Positions 44,804-54,242 of a stretch of DNA of 64,000 bases are shown piece after piece. The stretch lies in assembly GCA_965200615.1 (NCBI GenBank), contig OZ241377.1, positions 1,736,001 to 1,800,000 of the forward strand. The letters are read 5' to 3'. Each line of letters starts with the position of its first letter. Within the stretch, counting starts at the first letter, position 1. The notes beneath the pieces are model-generated. The model ran no database searches, was not told where the DNA came from, and saw only the letters and a program-made list of their open reading frames with translations. The DNA comes from Bin5 sp965200615. Lineage in GTDB: Bacteria; Chloroflexota; Anaerolineae; Caldilineales; Caldilineaceae. The position numbers were made by a program, and so were the translations under genes.

Positions 44804-45982
44804 ATGCGTATCGACTCCATCGAAACCTTCCTCCTCGAAGCGCCCATCCAACCCGGCTTCGGCTGGTCCCAGGGTTGGGCCGACAAACGCTACGTCGGAC
44901 TGGTCAAACTGGTCACAGACGATGGTGTAATCGGCTGGGGTGAAGGACTCTACGGCCCCTCCGCGCGCATCGTCCACGAAGAGTTCGCCCCCATCCTGCT
45001 CGGCGCCGACCCAATGCAGCGCAACCTGCTTTGGCAAGCAATGTTCCGCCTCTTCTACAACGGCAACGTCGCCGGCGGCATCGGCGGCAGCGCCATCAGC
45101 GCCGTCGATACCGCCCTCTGGGACATTGCCGGCAAAGCCAGCGGCCTGCCTGTCTGGGCCCTCCTCGGCGGAAAAGTGCGCGACCGCATCGCCGTCTACG
45201 CCACCGGCCTCTACTATACCGAGGAAAACCTTTCCTCCGACGGCCGCGTCATCCCGCAGCGCCTCCTCGACGAAGCCCGCATGTACGTCGACCTCGGCTT
45301 CGCCGGCATGAAAACCAAGGTCGGCGGCCTCCCCCTCGCCCAGGACGTGCGCCGCGTCGCCGCCCTCCGCGAGGCGATCGGCCCCGACATCTTCCTCATG
45401 GCAGACGCCAACCAGGCCTATAACGCCACCACTGCCATCCGCATCGGCCGCGAGCTGACCGAACTCGACGTCTACTGGTTCGAAGAGCCGGTCAACGCCA
45501 AGGACGTAGAGGGCTACCTGCAGGTCAAGGCCGCGCTGCCGATGGCCATCGCCGGCGGCGAAAACCTCCGCACGCGCTACGAATTCAAAGACTTTATCGG
45601 CCGCCGCTGCGTTGATATCGTCCAACCCGACGTCGTAATGGCGGGCGGCATCACCGAAATGCACCGCGTCGCCTCCATGGCCAACGCCTTCGGCATCCTC
45701 TTCAACCCCCATGTCTGGGGCTCCCCCGTCATGATCGCCGCCAGCCTCCACGTCGCCTCCGCCGTGCCCGAATGTCCCCCAGCGCGCACCCCCCGCCCCT
45801 ACCAGCAGGAGCCGGTCATGGAGTTCGACCGCACGCCCAGCCCCATCCGCGAGGGCATCGCCGAACCATTCGACCAGGCCGGCGGCTTCCTCGACGTGCC
45901 CACCGGACCCGGCCTCGGCGTGGAAATCGACGAAGCCGCCGTGCGCCAGCTGAGCGTCGACACGCAGGAGACCGGAAAATAA
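44804..45982 (+). CDS. mandelate racemase/muconate lactonizing enzyme family protein, copy 2
   Basis: 392 aa from the ATG at 44804. The K-x-K motif is in GMKTKVGGLP, Mg ligands are in LMADANQAY, YWFEEPVN and AGGENLRTR, and the catalytic His region is LFNPHVWGSPV. This makes it a mandelate-racemase subgroup enzyme (Lys/His pair), possibly an acid-sugar dehydratase. The sugar-phosphate-isomerase-like gene follows on the same strand and may act on a linked substrate. Confidence 0.88.
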   Translation: MRIDSIETFLLEAPIQPGFGWSQGWADKRYVGLVKLVTDDGVIGWGEGLYGPSARIVHEEFAPILLGADPMQRNLLWQAMFRLFYNGNVAGGIGGSAISAVDTALWDIAGKASGLPVWALLGGKVRDRIAVYATGLYYTEENLSSDGRVIPQRLLDEARMYVDLGFAGMKTKVGGLPLAQDVRRVAALREAIGPDIFLMADANQAYNATTAIRIGRELTELDVYWFEEPVNAKDVEGYLQVKAALPMAIAGGENLRTRYEFKDFIGRRCVDIVQPDVVMAGGITEMHRVASMANAFGILFNPHVWGSPVMIAASLHVASAVPECPPARTPRPYQQEPVMEFDRTPSPIREGIAEPFDQAGGFLDVPTGPGLGVEIDEAAVRQLSVDTQETGK

Positions 45983-46080
45983 CCTCCGCGGCCAGTATCC
46001 AATTGGCGCCAAAGACTCCGGTTTCCACCAACTGCTCGTCTGCACTGTCGTTTTTTAACCGTTGAAAGGATCCAGTTCCC

Positions 46081-46863
46081 ATGCCTCCCATCGCTCTCCA
46101 ACTCTATTCGGTGCGCCGCGAATTTGCCGCCGATATGCCCGGCACGCTGGCGGCGGTGGCCCAAATGGGCTACAGCGGCGTCGAGTTCGCCGGCCCGCCC
46201 CAACACGCCGCCGCCGCCCTCAAAGCCGAAATCGACGAACTCGGTCTCGCCTGCGCCGGCTGGCACGTCCCCTTCGACCTCGTACAGGACGACGCCCTGC
46301 CCGGGACCATCGCCTTCCACCACGCCCTCGGCAATGACAAACTAATCATCCCCGGCATCCCCGAAGAGCTGCGGCGTAGCCGCGACGACTGGATCAAGCT
46401 GGCCGCCTTCACCAACCGCCTCGCCGAACGCCTCGCCGACGAGGGAATGCGCACCGGCTACCACAACCACTTCCACGAGTTCCTGCCTCTCGACGGCGAA
46501 ACACCCTGGGATACTTTCTTCGGCAACACCGCCCCATCCGTCATCATGCAGTTCGATACCGGCAACGCTATCTTTGGCGGCGCCGACCCGGTCAGCGTCA
46601 TCCGCAGCTACCCCGGCCGCGCCGTGACCGTCCATCTCAAACCCTTCACCAAACGCCTGCACGATGGCCCGGGTCACGACTACCCCCACCCCGCCTTCGA
46701 CCCGGTCATCGGCGAGGACGACACCGACTGGACCGGCTTCTTCGAAGCCTGCGAATCGGTCGGCGGCGCCGAATGGTACATCGTCGAATACGAGAGTGAA
46801 GCCTACCCCCCTCTCGAAGCGGTCGAACGCTGCCTGAACGCGCTGCGGGGCATGGGAAAATAG
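46081..46863 (+). CDS. sugar phosphate isomerase/epimerase (TIM barrel)
   Basis: 260 aa. The family opening is IALQLYSVRREFAADM. Metal and active-site residues of the xylose-isomerase-like barrel include Glu in GVEFAG, His in GYHNHFHEF, Asp in MQFDTGNAIF and Glu in IVEYESEAYPP. It could be an inositol or sugar-acid isomerase or epimerase. It follows an enolase-superfamily gene, which suggests a sugar-acid pathway. Confidence 0.85.
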   Translation: MPPIALQLYSVRREFAADMPGTLAAVAQMGYSGVEFAGPPQHAAAALKAEIDELGLACAGWHVPFDLVQDDALPGTIAFHHALGNDKLIIPGIPEELRRSRDDWIKLAAFTNRLAERLADEGMRTGYHNHFHEFLPLDGETPWDTFFGNTAPSVIMQFDTGNAIFGGADPVSVIRSYPGRAVTVHLKPFTKRLHDGPGHDYPHPAFDPVIGEDDTDWTGFFEACESVGGAEWYIVEYESEAYPPLEAVERCLNALRGMGK

Positions 46864-46876
46864 CCAGATAACTTGA

Positions 46877-47032
46877 ATGACCGCCAATCCCACCTCCCGG
46901 ACCGCCGTCGGCTCCGCGCTCGACAGCAGCCTCAGCATCGCGGGGATCATCTGGTCGATGACAGCTCTGAGCCTTGTTCCAATGACGTTGTGGACGCTAT
47001 CGGCGGTGCGGGCAAATCAGAAAGCAGGATAA
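46877..47032 (+). pseudogene. C-terminal remnant of an MFS transporter
   Basis: A 51-codon frame reads TAVGSALDSSLSIAGIIWSM, then TALSLVPMTLWTLSAVRA. It aligns with the C-terminus of the intact MFS gene near 49065-49180 (VGAALDTTLTIPTIIWALAA, then LSVIPTVLWTLWV). It is therefore the fossil of a related or duplicated gene, placed 890 bases before the intact one. The DNA from 47033 to 47199 is otherwise unassigned. Confidence 0.6.
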
Positions 47033-47199
47033 AAGTTTCGGCTCTCTGTTGGAGTCTGGTACCGTATATTGATATGTAATGCTAATTTATCGGTCAAGCA
47101 GGGAGTTCAGACAGTGCAGCCAGAATCCGAGAGCAAGGCAATCGCAGCCGAGATTCACGGCCAGGCGATGCAAGACCGCCGCCAGTATGACGTCGCTTT

Positions 47200-47793
47200 A
47201 TGAATGCTTGTGTCAATCCGAAGGGAACAAGGAGGGTACAGACACTGCGCGTTCCCGCAATATGTTTTGTTCTGGTTCTGACAGTGTTTTGGACGGCCGC
47301 AGGTTGCGCTGCACCTGCAGCGCCTGTAGTGAAAGAGGTTGGAAAAACTGTAGCGAAAAAGGTCGGTAGAACTGTAGTGAAAGAGGTCGACAAAGCTATA
47401 GAGAAAAAGATCGGAGAAGCTGTAGAGAAAGAGGCCGGAAAAGCTGCTCCAACGCCGTCGTCCTATGTGGTTCTACAAGTCGCCGCGCAAGAGATAATTG
47501 ACGACTACAACGAAGATCGGTCTGAAGCAGACGAAAAGTACAAGGGCGCTGTTCTTGAAGTGTCTGGAGAGATAGCAAGAGTGAAAAAAGATGATGTGCA
47601 TTACATAATCTTTGACATTAACGGTGGCCCGGACAACGTCCGTTGTAATCTGGCCCCTGGGCAGGTGGACAAATGGGAACGCTTGAATGAAGGAGATCGC
47701 GTCGTCGTTGTCGGAACTGGAGTTGGCAAAAACAGGGGGCATTGGGGCGATTTCAACCTGGACGCCTGCACTTTGAACCCTGCAAGTGGGTAG
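47200..47793 (+). CDS. lipoprotein with octapeptide repeats and tRNA_anti-like (OB-fold) domain
   Basis: 197 aa. A signal peptide ends FWTAAGCAAP. Five 8-residue repeats follow (VVKEVGKT, VAKKVGRT, VVKEVDKA, IEKKIGEA, VEKEAGKA; 24-base periods), forming a probable amphipathic helix. The C-terminal half resembles the tRNA_anti-like OB family: IIDDYNEDRSEADEKYKGAV, LEVSGEIARVKKDDV and GDRVVVVGTGVG. OB proteins of this kind are extracytoplasmic and of unknown ligand. The composition is less GC-rich than its neighbours, which suggests transfer. Confidence 0.6.
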   Translation: MNACVNPKGTRRVQTLRVPAICFVLVLTVFWTAAGCAAPAAPVVKEVGKTVAKKVGRTVVKEVDKAIEKKIGEAVEKEAGKAAPTPSSYVVLQVAAQEIIDDYNEDRSEADEKYKGAVLEVSGEIARVKKDDVHYIIFDINGGPDNVRCNLAPGQVDKWERLNEGDRVVVVGTGVGKNRGHWGDFNLDACTLNPASG

Positions 47794-47920
47794 ATGCGGC
47801 CGGACATGAGAGGAAGCGCCGGCGATGAACACGGACGAAATGCAAAAAACGATACGATTCGTAACACCTGCCTCCACGATAATATGAATTAGAGTTCGCC
47901 AGCCACTGAAACTGAACGAC

Positions 47921-49189
47921 ATGACCGCAAAGACCACCACCGAAACCGCCGTCAGCTACACCGACCTGCTCCGCCACAACCGCAACTTCCGCTATCTCTG
48001 GTTCGGTCAGATCGTCAGCCTTCTCGGCGACTGGTTCAACCTCGTCGCCTCGGCCGCGCTCGTGGGCATGCTGACGCAGTCCGGTCTGGCTGTCGGCTCC
48101 CTCTTCGTCGTGCGCATGCTCGCGCCCTTCCTCGTCAGCCCCATCGCCGGCGTCGTCGCCGACCGTTACAACCGCAAATATGTCCTGATCGCCGCCGATC
48201 TCATCCGGGCGGCCGTCGTTCTCGCCTTCCTGCTCGTCCGCAACCCCGGCGACGTCTGGCTCCTCTACACCCTGACAGCCGTGCAGATGGCCATGAGCGG
48301 ATTCTTCGATCCGGCCCATACCGCCATCCTGCCCGACATCTCCAACCCGCGCGAACTCGGCGCGGTCAACGCGCTCAGCTCCGCCACCTGGTCGGTGATG
48401 CTTGCCCTCGGCGCCGCGCTGGGCGGCCTCTTCTCCGGCACTTTCGGCATGTATCCCGCCTTCGTGCTCGACACCTTCACCTTCCTGCTCTCGGCCGCGC
48501 TGCTCGCCCAGATCCGCATGCCCGCCAAGCTCGCATCCGCGGCCGCCGACAAGACCGTCGCTGCCGCCGTGGGCCAGTACCTTCGCGGCCTGCGCTATCT
48601 GCGCGCCCATCTGGACGTCCTTGTCGTTGCCCTGCAGAAAGCGACCATGGCCCTCTTCCTCGCAACCGCCTTCCAGGTCATCCAGGTCGCGATCGCTCAG
48701 CAGGTCTTCACCGTCGGCCAGGGGGGCGGCATCAGCCTCGGGCTCATGTTCGGCCTCGCCGGCGTCGGCTCCGGCCTCGGCCCCATCGCCGCCCGCAAAC
48801 TGACCGGCGACGACCCCCGCTCCCTGAAAGAGGCGATAGCATACGGCTATCTCCTCGCCATCGCCGGCATGATGGTCACCGCGCCGCTCCTGAGCCTGCC
48901 CATGGTTCTCCTCGGCTCCTTCGTGCGCTCCATCGGCAGCGGCATCATCTGGGTCTTCTCAACCCACCTCCTCCTCCAGATGGCGCCCGACGAAGTGCGC
49001 GGCCGCGTCTTCGCCAGCGACTTCATGTTCTTTTACCTCGGCAGCGCCCTCGCCTCCAGCCTCGTCGGCGCCGCCCTCGACACCACCCTCACCATCCCCA
49101 CAATCATCTGGGCCCTGGCGGCCCTCAGCGTCATCCCAACCGTACTATGGACCCTGTGGGTGATGAAGAGCAGGCGCAAGGTGGTTTGA
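47921..49189 (+). CDS. MFS transporter (enterobactin-exporter-like MFS_3)
   Basis: 422 aa with ten to twelve membrane helices. The loop 2-3 signature is GVVADRYNRKYVLIAADLI. The opening NFRYLWFGQIVSLLGDWFNL and the final helix set are typical of MFS_3 exporters with broad substrates. A partial paralogue sits upstream at 46877-47032. The gene is very GC-rich, unlike the lipoprotein just before it. Confidence 0.88.
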   Translation: MTAKTTTETAVSYTDLLRHNRNFRYLWFGQIVSLLGDWFNLVASAALVGMLTQSGLAVGSLFVVRMLAPFLVSPIAGVVADRYNRKYVLIAADLIRAAVVLAFLLVRNPGDVWLLYTLTAVQMAMSGFFDPAHTAILPDISNPRELGAVNALSSATWSVMLALGAALGGLFSGTFGMYPAFVLDTFTFLLSAALLAQIRMPAKLASAAADKTVAAAVGQYLRGLRYLRAHLDVLVVALQKATMALFLATAFQVIQVAIAQQVFTVGQGGGISLGLMFGLAGVGSGLGPIAARKLTGDDPRSLKEAIAYGYLLAIAGMMVTAPLLSLPMVLLGSFVRSIGSGIIWVFSTHLLLQMAPDEVRGRVFASDFMFFYLGSALASSLVGAALDTTLTIPTIIWALAALSVIPTVLWTLWVMKSRRKVV

Positions 49190-49271
49190 GCGCGGAGTCA
49201 AAGACGGGTAAACTGTTGCCTGCTCGCCATAGTCATCGGTTCCAGAGCCAGAAGTATGATCGTGGCGCTAC

Positions 49272-49553
49272 ATGTGCGGCACAGAGGCTGTCACGCTTCA
49301 AACAATCGAAGCTACAATTGATGAACATGGCAATGTGCGATTGCTTGAGCCAGTCCAGCTTTCAAAACCACGGCGGGCGTTTGTAACGATTCTTCCCGGT
49401 GAGTCAGGTACATCGGAGATTGCTATGCCAAGTGAATCGGCACTCGCAAAAGACTGGAATCGTCCTGAGGAAGACTTGGCATGGTCACACCTGCAGCAGG
49501 TGCATTCGTCATTGTCCCTGCACCATTTCTCCCCTTATCTTGAGCAAGACTGA
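49272..49553 (+). CDS. antitoxin-like protein with toxin start remnant
   Basis: 93 aa. The body reads TIEATIDEHGNVRLLEPVQL, then TILPGESGTSEIAMPSESAL and AKDWNRPEEDLAWSHLQ. This is the pattern of a small antitoxin family usually paired with a MazF/PemK toxin. The following DNA in another frame encodes GAFVIVPAPFLPLS and then stops, resembling the first strand of such a toxin. The toxin seems lost, leaving a solitary antitoxin with an unnatural tail. The exact start is uncertain. Confidence 0.55.
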   Translation: MCGTEAVTLQTIEATIDEHGNVRLLEPVQLSKPRRAFVTILPGESGTSEIAMPSESALAKDWNRPEEDLAWSHLQQVHSSLSLHHFSPYLEQD

Positions 49554-49610
49554 GTCCTACTTTTGGGCTGGCAGATAATGGGATTGTGTTTTTCATCTGA
49601 AGGATCCGAC

Positions 49611-50831
49611 ATGTTTGACAGCGTGTCCGAACTAATCGAGAAAATCCATCTCGGCGAAGACTCCACCATCGAGTTCAAGAGACAGTTGCCGCGCAGGGAC
49701 AGTCTCGCCGATGAGATCGCCGCGTTCGCCAACGCCAGAGGCGGCGTGATACTGGTCGGTGTGGATGATCATGGCGATATTGTCGGTCTGGACCAACACA
49801 ACCTGGACCAGACCGAAAAGACAGTGGTTGAACTCTGCCGCGACAGCATCGAGCCCCAAGTCTCCATTTTCACCGAAAAGCTGCAGTTCGATGGGAAAGT
49901 CCTCCTCAAAGTCGATGTCCCGCGAAGTCTGTTCGTTCACAAAAGCCCCGGCGGTTACCTGGCACGCCAGGGAAGCAGTAAGCGTGAGATGCCCACTGAT
50001 CAACTCGCGCGATTGTTGCAGAGCCGTTCACAGGCGCGGATCATTTCTTTCGATGAGCAGGTCGTGCCGAATACCACCAGAAAAACGCTACAAAAAGACT
50101 TTTATCAGCGATTTATCAGAGAAGGAGCTACCGAAGACGAGGTCGAAGACCTGCTGCAGAAAAGGCGCCTGCTCGTCAGAGACGGGTCGGTATACCGCGC
50201 TTCGGTGGCCGGTCTGCTGATGTGCTATGACAGGCCCGATGACTTTCTCTATAACAGTTTCGTTCAGGCCGTCTTTTATCGCGGCAGAACAAAGGACGCG
50301 AACTACCAGATCGACGCCAAGGATTTCAAGGGTCCCCTCGACCAGCAAATCCTGGATGCGTACAAATTCGTTCAGAAGCACAATCAGGTATCAGCGCGCA
50401 AGGAGATAGGCAGAATCGAGCAACCGCAATACAGTATGAGAGCCGTGTTTGAAGCCCTCGTAAATGCCGTCGTGCACAGAGATTATTCCAAAGCCGTCTC
50501 AAAGATTCGCCTCTTCATGTTTGCCGACAGGCTGGAACTTATTTCGCCGGGCGCGCTTGCCAATACCCTGAGCGTGGAACGGCTGCGCTACGGACAGGCG
50601 ACCCGCAACGAACTCCTGGCCCGCCTGCTGTCCGAAATTACAGTCGAAGACAACGTCGGCAGACAGGTAATCAGGCGGTATTTCCTGGAGCGGCGCGGCG
50701 AGGGTGTAGGCATAATTCTCGACGAAAGCTCCGCCCTGAGCGGCAAAGTTCCCGTCTATGAGCAGATCGACGAAAATCTGCACCTCACCATCTTCGCCGC
50801 AGAATCCCTGCAGCCAGTGCAGGATCTGTAA
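49611..50831 (+). CDS. AlbA_2 (Schlafen-like) and ATPase-like helix-turn-helix protein
   Basis: 406 aa from the ATG at 49611, after AGGA. The N-terminal AlbA_2 domain has EDSTIEFKRQLP and AFANARGGVILVGVDDHG. A PGGYLARQGSSKREM stretch follows. The C-terminal HATPase_c_4 part has FEALVNAVVHRDYSK and ISPGALANTLSVERL. These proteins are predicted transcriptional regulators or defence-related nucleic-acid binders. It follows the orphan antitoxin and precedes the paired enolase genes. The role is unknown. Confidence 0.8.
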   Translation: MFDSVSELIEKIHLGEDSTIEFKRQLPRRDSLADEIAAFANARGGVILVGVDDHGDIVGLDQHNLDQTEKTVVELCRDSIEPQVSIFTEKLQFDGKVLLKVDVPRSLFVHKSPGGYLARQGSSKREMPTDQLARLLQSRSQARIISFDEQVVPNTTRKTLQKDFYQRFIREGATEDEVEDLLQKRRLLVRDGSVYRASVAGLLMCYDRPDDFLYNSFVQAVFYRGRTKDANYQIDAKDFKGPLDQQILDAYKFVQKHNQVSARKEIGRIEQPQYSMRAVFEALVNAVVHRDYSKAVSKIRLFMFADRLELISPGALANTLSVERLRYGQATRNELLARLLSEITVEDNVGRQVIRRYFLERRGEGVGIILDESSALSGKVPVYEQIDENLHLTIFAAESLQPVQDL

Positions 50832-50929
50832 CTCCTTTGCTCGCTATACACTAACGCTCTACAATTCTCAGCACCGTCGCAACCAACTCTCTCCACCCTC
50901 GCTGACCACCGCCCTTCCGGAGCCTCACA

Positions 50930-52066
50930 ATGAAAATCACCGCCATCAAACTCCACACCCTCGAACACCCAACCCTCACCCAAAGCCGCCACCGTCTCAT
51001 CCAGGTGCCCGGCCTGCGCCGCATCCAGTACACCCACACCGGCCTGCCCACCGACGCACCTGTGCAATCGCACATCCTCGAAGTCGAAACCGACGAAGGC
51101 GTCACCGGCCGCATCGCCCCCACCTCCATCAACAAATACCAGCTCGACATCCTCAAGACCCACGCCATCGGCGAAAGCCCCTTTGCCCGCGAACGGCTCT
51201 TCCAGATGCTGCACAAGGGCACGCGCTGGGTCTACCAGGAGCCCGGCTGGTTCGGCGAATTCGACAACTGCCTCTGGGACATCTTCGGCAAGACCGCCGG
51301 TCTGCCCGTCTACGCCCTCATCGGCCGCGTGCGCGACCGCCTGCCCGTCTACCTCACCGCCGGCGACATGGAGCTCCAGGGCTACCTCGACCACATCGAA
51401 GGCGGCCGCGCCTTCGGCGTCAACGCCTACAAGCTGCACACCTACAAGGGCGGCAAAGCCGACATCCCCCTGCTGACCGACGTGCGCAAAGCCGTCGGCG
51501 ACGACTACGACCTGCTCAACGATCCCGTCTGCTCCTACAACCTGCGCGAAGCCATCGAAGTCGGCAGGGCAATGGAAGAGCTCGACTACATCTGGCTCGA
51601 AGAGCCGATGCACGAGCAGAAAATGAACCAGTACCAGGAGCTCTGCAGCACGCTCACCATCCCCATCATGGCCACCGAGCGCCTCATGCACGACATGGAC
51701 CTGACCGCCCAGTGGCTGATCCAGGGCGCCACCGACCGCCTGCGCGCCCGCGCCACCTTCGGCCTCACCCAGGTCCTGAAACTGGCCCACTTCGCCGAAA
51801 TGCACGGCGCCAACGTGGAGATGAACGGCCCCGGCGGCCTCTACGGCCTCGTGCACGCCCATGCCGGCTGTTGCATCGACAACACCGACTTCTACGAGCT
51901 TCTCGGCCCGGCCGACCCCCGCCGCCTGCGCGCCGAAGGCGAGGAATGGGGCCTGCTCAACGCCCCCCTCATCGAAGACGGCCACATCGCGCCCCCCGAC
52001 GGCCCCGGCTGGGGGGCAGTATGGGACGAAGACCGCGTCCGCTCGCTCACCGTCGCCACCGACTGA
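50930..52066 (+). CDS. mandelate racemase/muconate lactonizing enzyme family protein, copy 3
   Basis: 378 aa, 78-80% alike by eye to the gene that follows. The catalytic region has K-x-H (NAYKLHTYKG) in place of K-x-K. Mg ligands are in LLNDPVCSY, IWLEEPMHEQ and MATERLMHD. The His-rich end GLVHAHAGC is where the second base would be. An enolase-superfamily dehydratase or racemase on acid sugars is likely. The duplication with copy 4 is recent. Confidence 0.86.
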   Translation: MKITAIKLHTLEHPTLTQSRHRLIQVPGLRRIQYTHTGLPTDAPVQSHILEVETDEGVTGRIAPTSINKYQLDILKTHAIGESPFARERLFQMLHKGTRWVYQEPGWFGEFDNCLWDIFGKTAGLPVYALIGRVRDRLPVYLTAGDMELQGYLDHIEGGRAFGVNAYKLHTYKGGKADIPLLTDVRKAVGDDYDLLNDPVCSYNLREAIEVGRAMEELDYIWLEEPMHEQKMNQYQELCSTLTIPIMATERLMHDMDLTAQWLIQGATDRLRARATFGLTQVLKLAHFAEMHGANVEMNGPGGLYGLVHAHAGCCIDNTDFYELLGPADPRRLRAEGEEWGLLNAPLIEDGHIAPPDGPGWGAVWDEDRVRSLTVATD

Positions 52067-52182
52067 AAGACGTAAACGCCGGGTATGGAAAGAATTGGAC
52101 CGCTCATCCGATCTGCGTTTCTAGCACACGCAGGCGCCGCAGTTCACCAAAAACGAAAACTGACTACTGAAAACTGCTTCCC

Positions 52183-53319
52183 ATGAAAATCACCGACATC
52201 AAACGCCACATCCTCCAACACCCAACCCTCACCCAGGTCAGCTACCGCCTCAAACAGGTGTCCGGCCTGCGCCGCATCCAGTTCACCCACACCCCTCTGC
52301 CCGCCGACACCCCCATGCAGATGCAGATCCTCGACGTGGAAACCGATGAGGGCATCACAGGCCGCATCGCCCCTGTCTCCATCACCAGGAATCAGCTCGA
52401 AATCCTCAGAACCCACGCCATCGGCGAAAGCCCCTTTGCCCGCGAACGGCTCTTCCAGATCCTCCACAAAGGCGCCCGCTGGGTCTACCAGGAGCCCGGC
52501 TGGTTCGGCGAGTTCGACAACTGCCTCTGGGACATCGCCGGCAAAGTCGCCGGCCTCCCCGTCTACGCCCTCATCGGCCGCGTGCGCGACCGCCTGCCCG
52601 TCTACCTCACCGACCACGAGCTGACCCCGCAGGGCTATCTCGACCACATCGAGCGCGGCCGCGCCTTCGGCGTCAACGCCTACAAGCTGCACACCTACAG
52701 GGGCGGCAAAGCCGACATCCCCCTGCTGACCGACGTGCGCAAAGCCGTCGGCGACGACTACGACCTGCTCAACGATCCCGTCTGCTCCTACAACCTGCGT
52801 GAAGCGATCGAAGTGGGGAGGGCAATGGAGGAGTTGGACTACGTCTGGCTCGAAGAGCCGATGCACGAACAGAAGATGAACCAATACCGGGAGCTGTGCC
52901 GCACGCTTACCATCCCGGTGATGGCCACCGAGCGCCTCACGCACGACATGGACCTCACCGCCCAGTGGCTGATCCATGGCGCAACTGACCGCCTGCGCGC
53001 GCGGGTCATCACGGGCCTCACCCAGGTCCTCAAGCTGGCCCATTTCGCCGAACTGCACGGCGCCAACGTGGAACTGCACGGCCCCGGCAGTCTCTACGGC
53101 CTCGGGCATGCCCATGCCGGCTGCTGCATCGACAACACCGACTTTTTTGAACTCTTCGGCGCAAACGGCCCCCGTGACCTGCGTACCGAAGGCGAGGAGT
53201 GGGGTCTGCTCAACGCCCCCCTCATCGAAGACGGCCACATCGCGCCCCCCGACGGCCCCGGCTGGGGCGCAGTCTGGGATGAGGAGCGCGTCCGCTCACT
53301 CACCGTGGCCACAGATTGA
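52183..53319 (+). CDS. mandelate racemase/muconate lactonizing enzyme family protein, copy 4
   Basis: 378 aa, same length as copy 3 and with the same motifs: NAYKLHTYRG, LLNDPVCSY, VWLEEPMHEQ, MATERLTHD and GLGHAHAGC. Differences concentrate in residues 10-60 and 146-150, where DHELTPQ replaces AGDMELQ. The conserved active site and diverged loops suggest a tandem duplication with specificity change. A 115-base spacer separates the pair. Confidence 0.86.
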   Translation: MKITDIKRHILQHPTLTQVSYRLKQVSGLRRIQFTHTPLPADTPMQMQILDVETDEGITGRIAPVSITRNQLEILRTHAIGESPFARERLFQILHKGARWVYQEPGWFGEFDNCLWDIAGKVAGLPVYALIGRVRDRLPVYLTDHELTPQGYLDHIERGRAFGVNAYKLHTYRGGKADIPLLTDVRKAVGDDYDLLNDPVCSYNLREAIEVGRAMEELDYVWLEEPMHEQKMNQYRELCRTLTIPVMATERLTHDMDLTAQWLIHGATDRLRARVITGLTQVLKLAHFAELHGANVELHGPGSLYGLGHAHAGCCIDNTDFFELFGANGPRDLRTEGEEWGLLNAPLIEDGHIAPPDGPGWGAVWDEERVRSLTVATD

Positions 53320-53348
53320 GCGCACCAATAGCGCAACGGCAGCGCAAC

Positions 53349-54242
53349 CTACCCACTCAGATGCGGCAGCACCGTCGCCGCAAACAAATACGATCCCTCA
53401 ACCCGCGGCGAGTCCGCGATATTCACCGTAATCCGCTTCGCACCCTGTTCCACAATCCGCAGCAGCGCATCCGTCACCTGCGCCGGCGTACCCTCAATCG
53501 TGCCCTCGCCGGACGGACGCACGTCCGGGTCCTCTCGCAGCCGCCGCAGCTCCCGTTCGTTCTCAGCGATCAGGACGCTCACGTGCATCACCTGTAATAT
53601 CTCGTCGTACTCCCGCCCCACCGCCCGACAGTGCTCCTTCAGCGCCGACTGCTTGTGCGCATACATCTCAACATCCGAGCAGACCCAGTTCCACCAGTCC
53701 GCATGCTCCGCCACCACCCGCAGCAGATACCTCTCCCCGCCGCCGCCCACCATGACCGGCGGCACAATTTCCGGTTTCGGCTCGCAGTACCCGTTCTCCA
53801 GCTGGTAATGCCTGCCCGCGAAATTGACCGGGGTATCGGTCCACATCGCCCGCAAAATCTGGATCGCCTCCGCCAGCTGCTCGATGCGCGCCCGCGCCCG
53901 TGGAAACGGCCAGCCGTAGCCCCGGTACTCCTCCTCATTCCAGCCCGCCCCGATCCCGATCACAACCCGCCCGCCGCTAAACGCCTGCGCCGTCGCCGCC
54001 ATCTTCGCCAGATGCGCCGGGTTGCGAAAGCTGTTGCACAGCACATCGTGGCCCACCAGCTTGTCCGGGTAGCGCGCCAGAGCCCACACCGCCATCGTCC
54101 AGCCCTCGGCCACATTGTGCCCGTTGTACTGCACGTGATCGGGAAACCACAGCGAATCAAAAGGGTGGATGATCTGATCGAGATAGGGGAAAAGTTCCGT
54201 CACGTGGCGGGACCAGGTGTTGATGCCTACAGGGATGCCCAT
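53349..54242 (-). CDS. LLM class F420-dependent (luciferase-like) oxidoreductase
   Basis: 297 aa from the ATG at 54242, with GAGGAGGG upstream. The luciferase-like barrel has SLWFPDHVQYNGHNVAEG, GIGAGWNEEEYRGYGWPFP and PPVMVGGGGERYLLRV. It transfers hydride using F420 or FMN. It is on the opposite strand to the enolase pair and may act on the same class of compounds. SAR202-type genomes are rich in this superfamily. Confidence 0.85.
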   Translation of the reverse strand: MGIPVGINTWSRHVTELFPYLDQIIHPFDSLWFPDHVQYNGHNVAEGWTMAVWALARYPDKLVGHDVLCNSFRNPAHLAKMAATAQAFSGGRVVIGIGAGWNEEEYRGYGWPFPRARARIEQLAEAIQILRAMWTDTPVNFAGRHYQLENGYCEPKPEIVPPVMVGGGGERYLLRVVAEHADWWNWVCSDVEMYAHKQSALKEHCRAVGREYDEILQVMHVSVLIAENERELRRLREDPDVRPSGEGTIEGTPAQVTDALLRIVEQGAKRITVNIADSPRVEGSYLFAATVLPHLSG

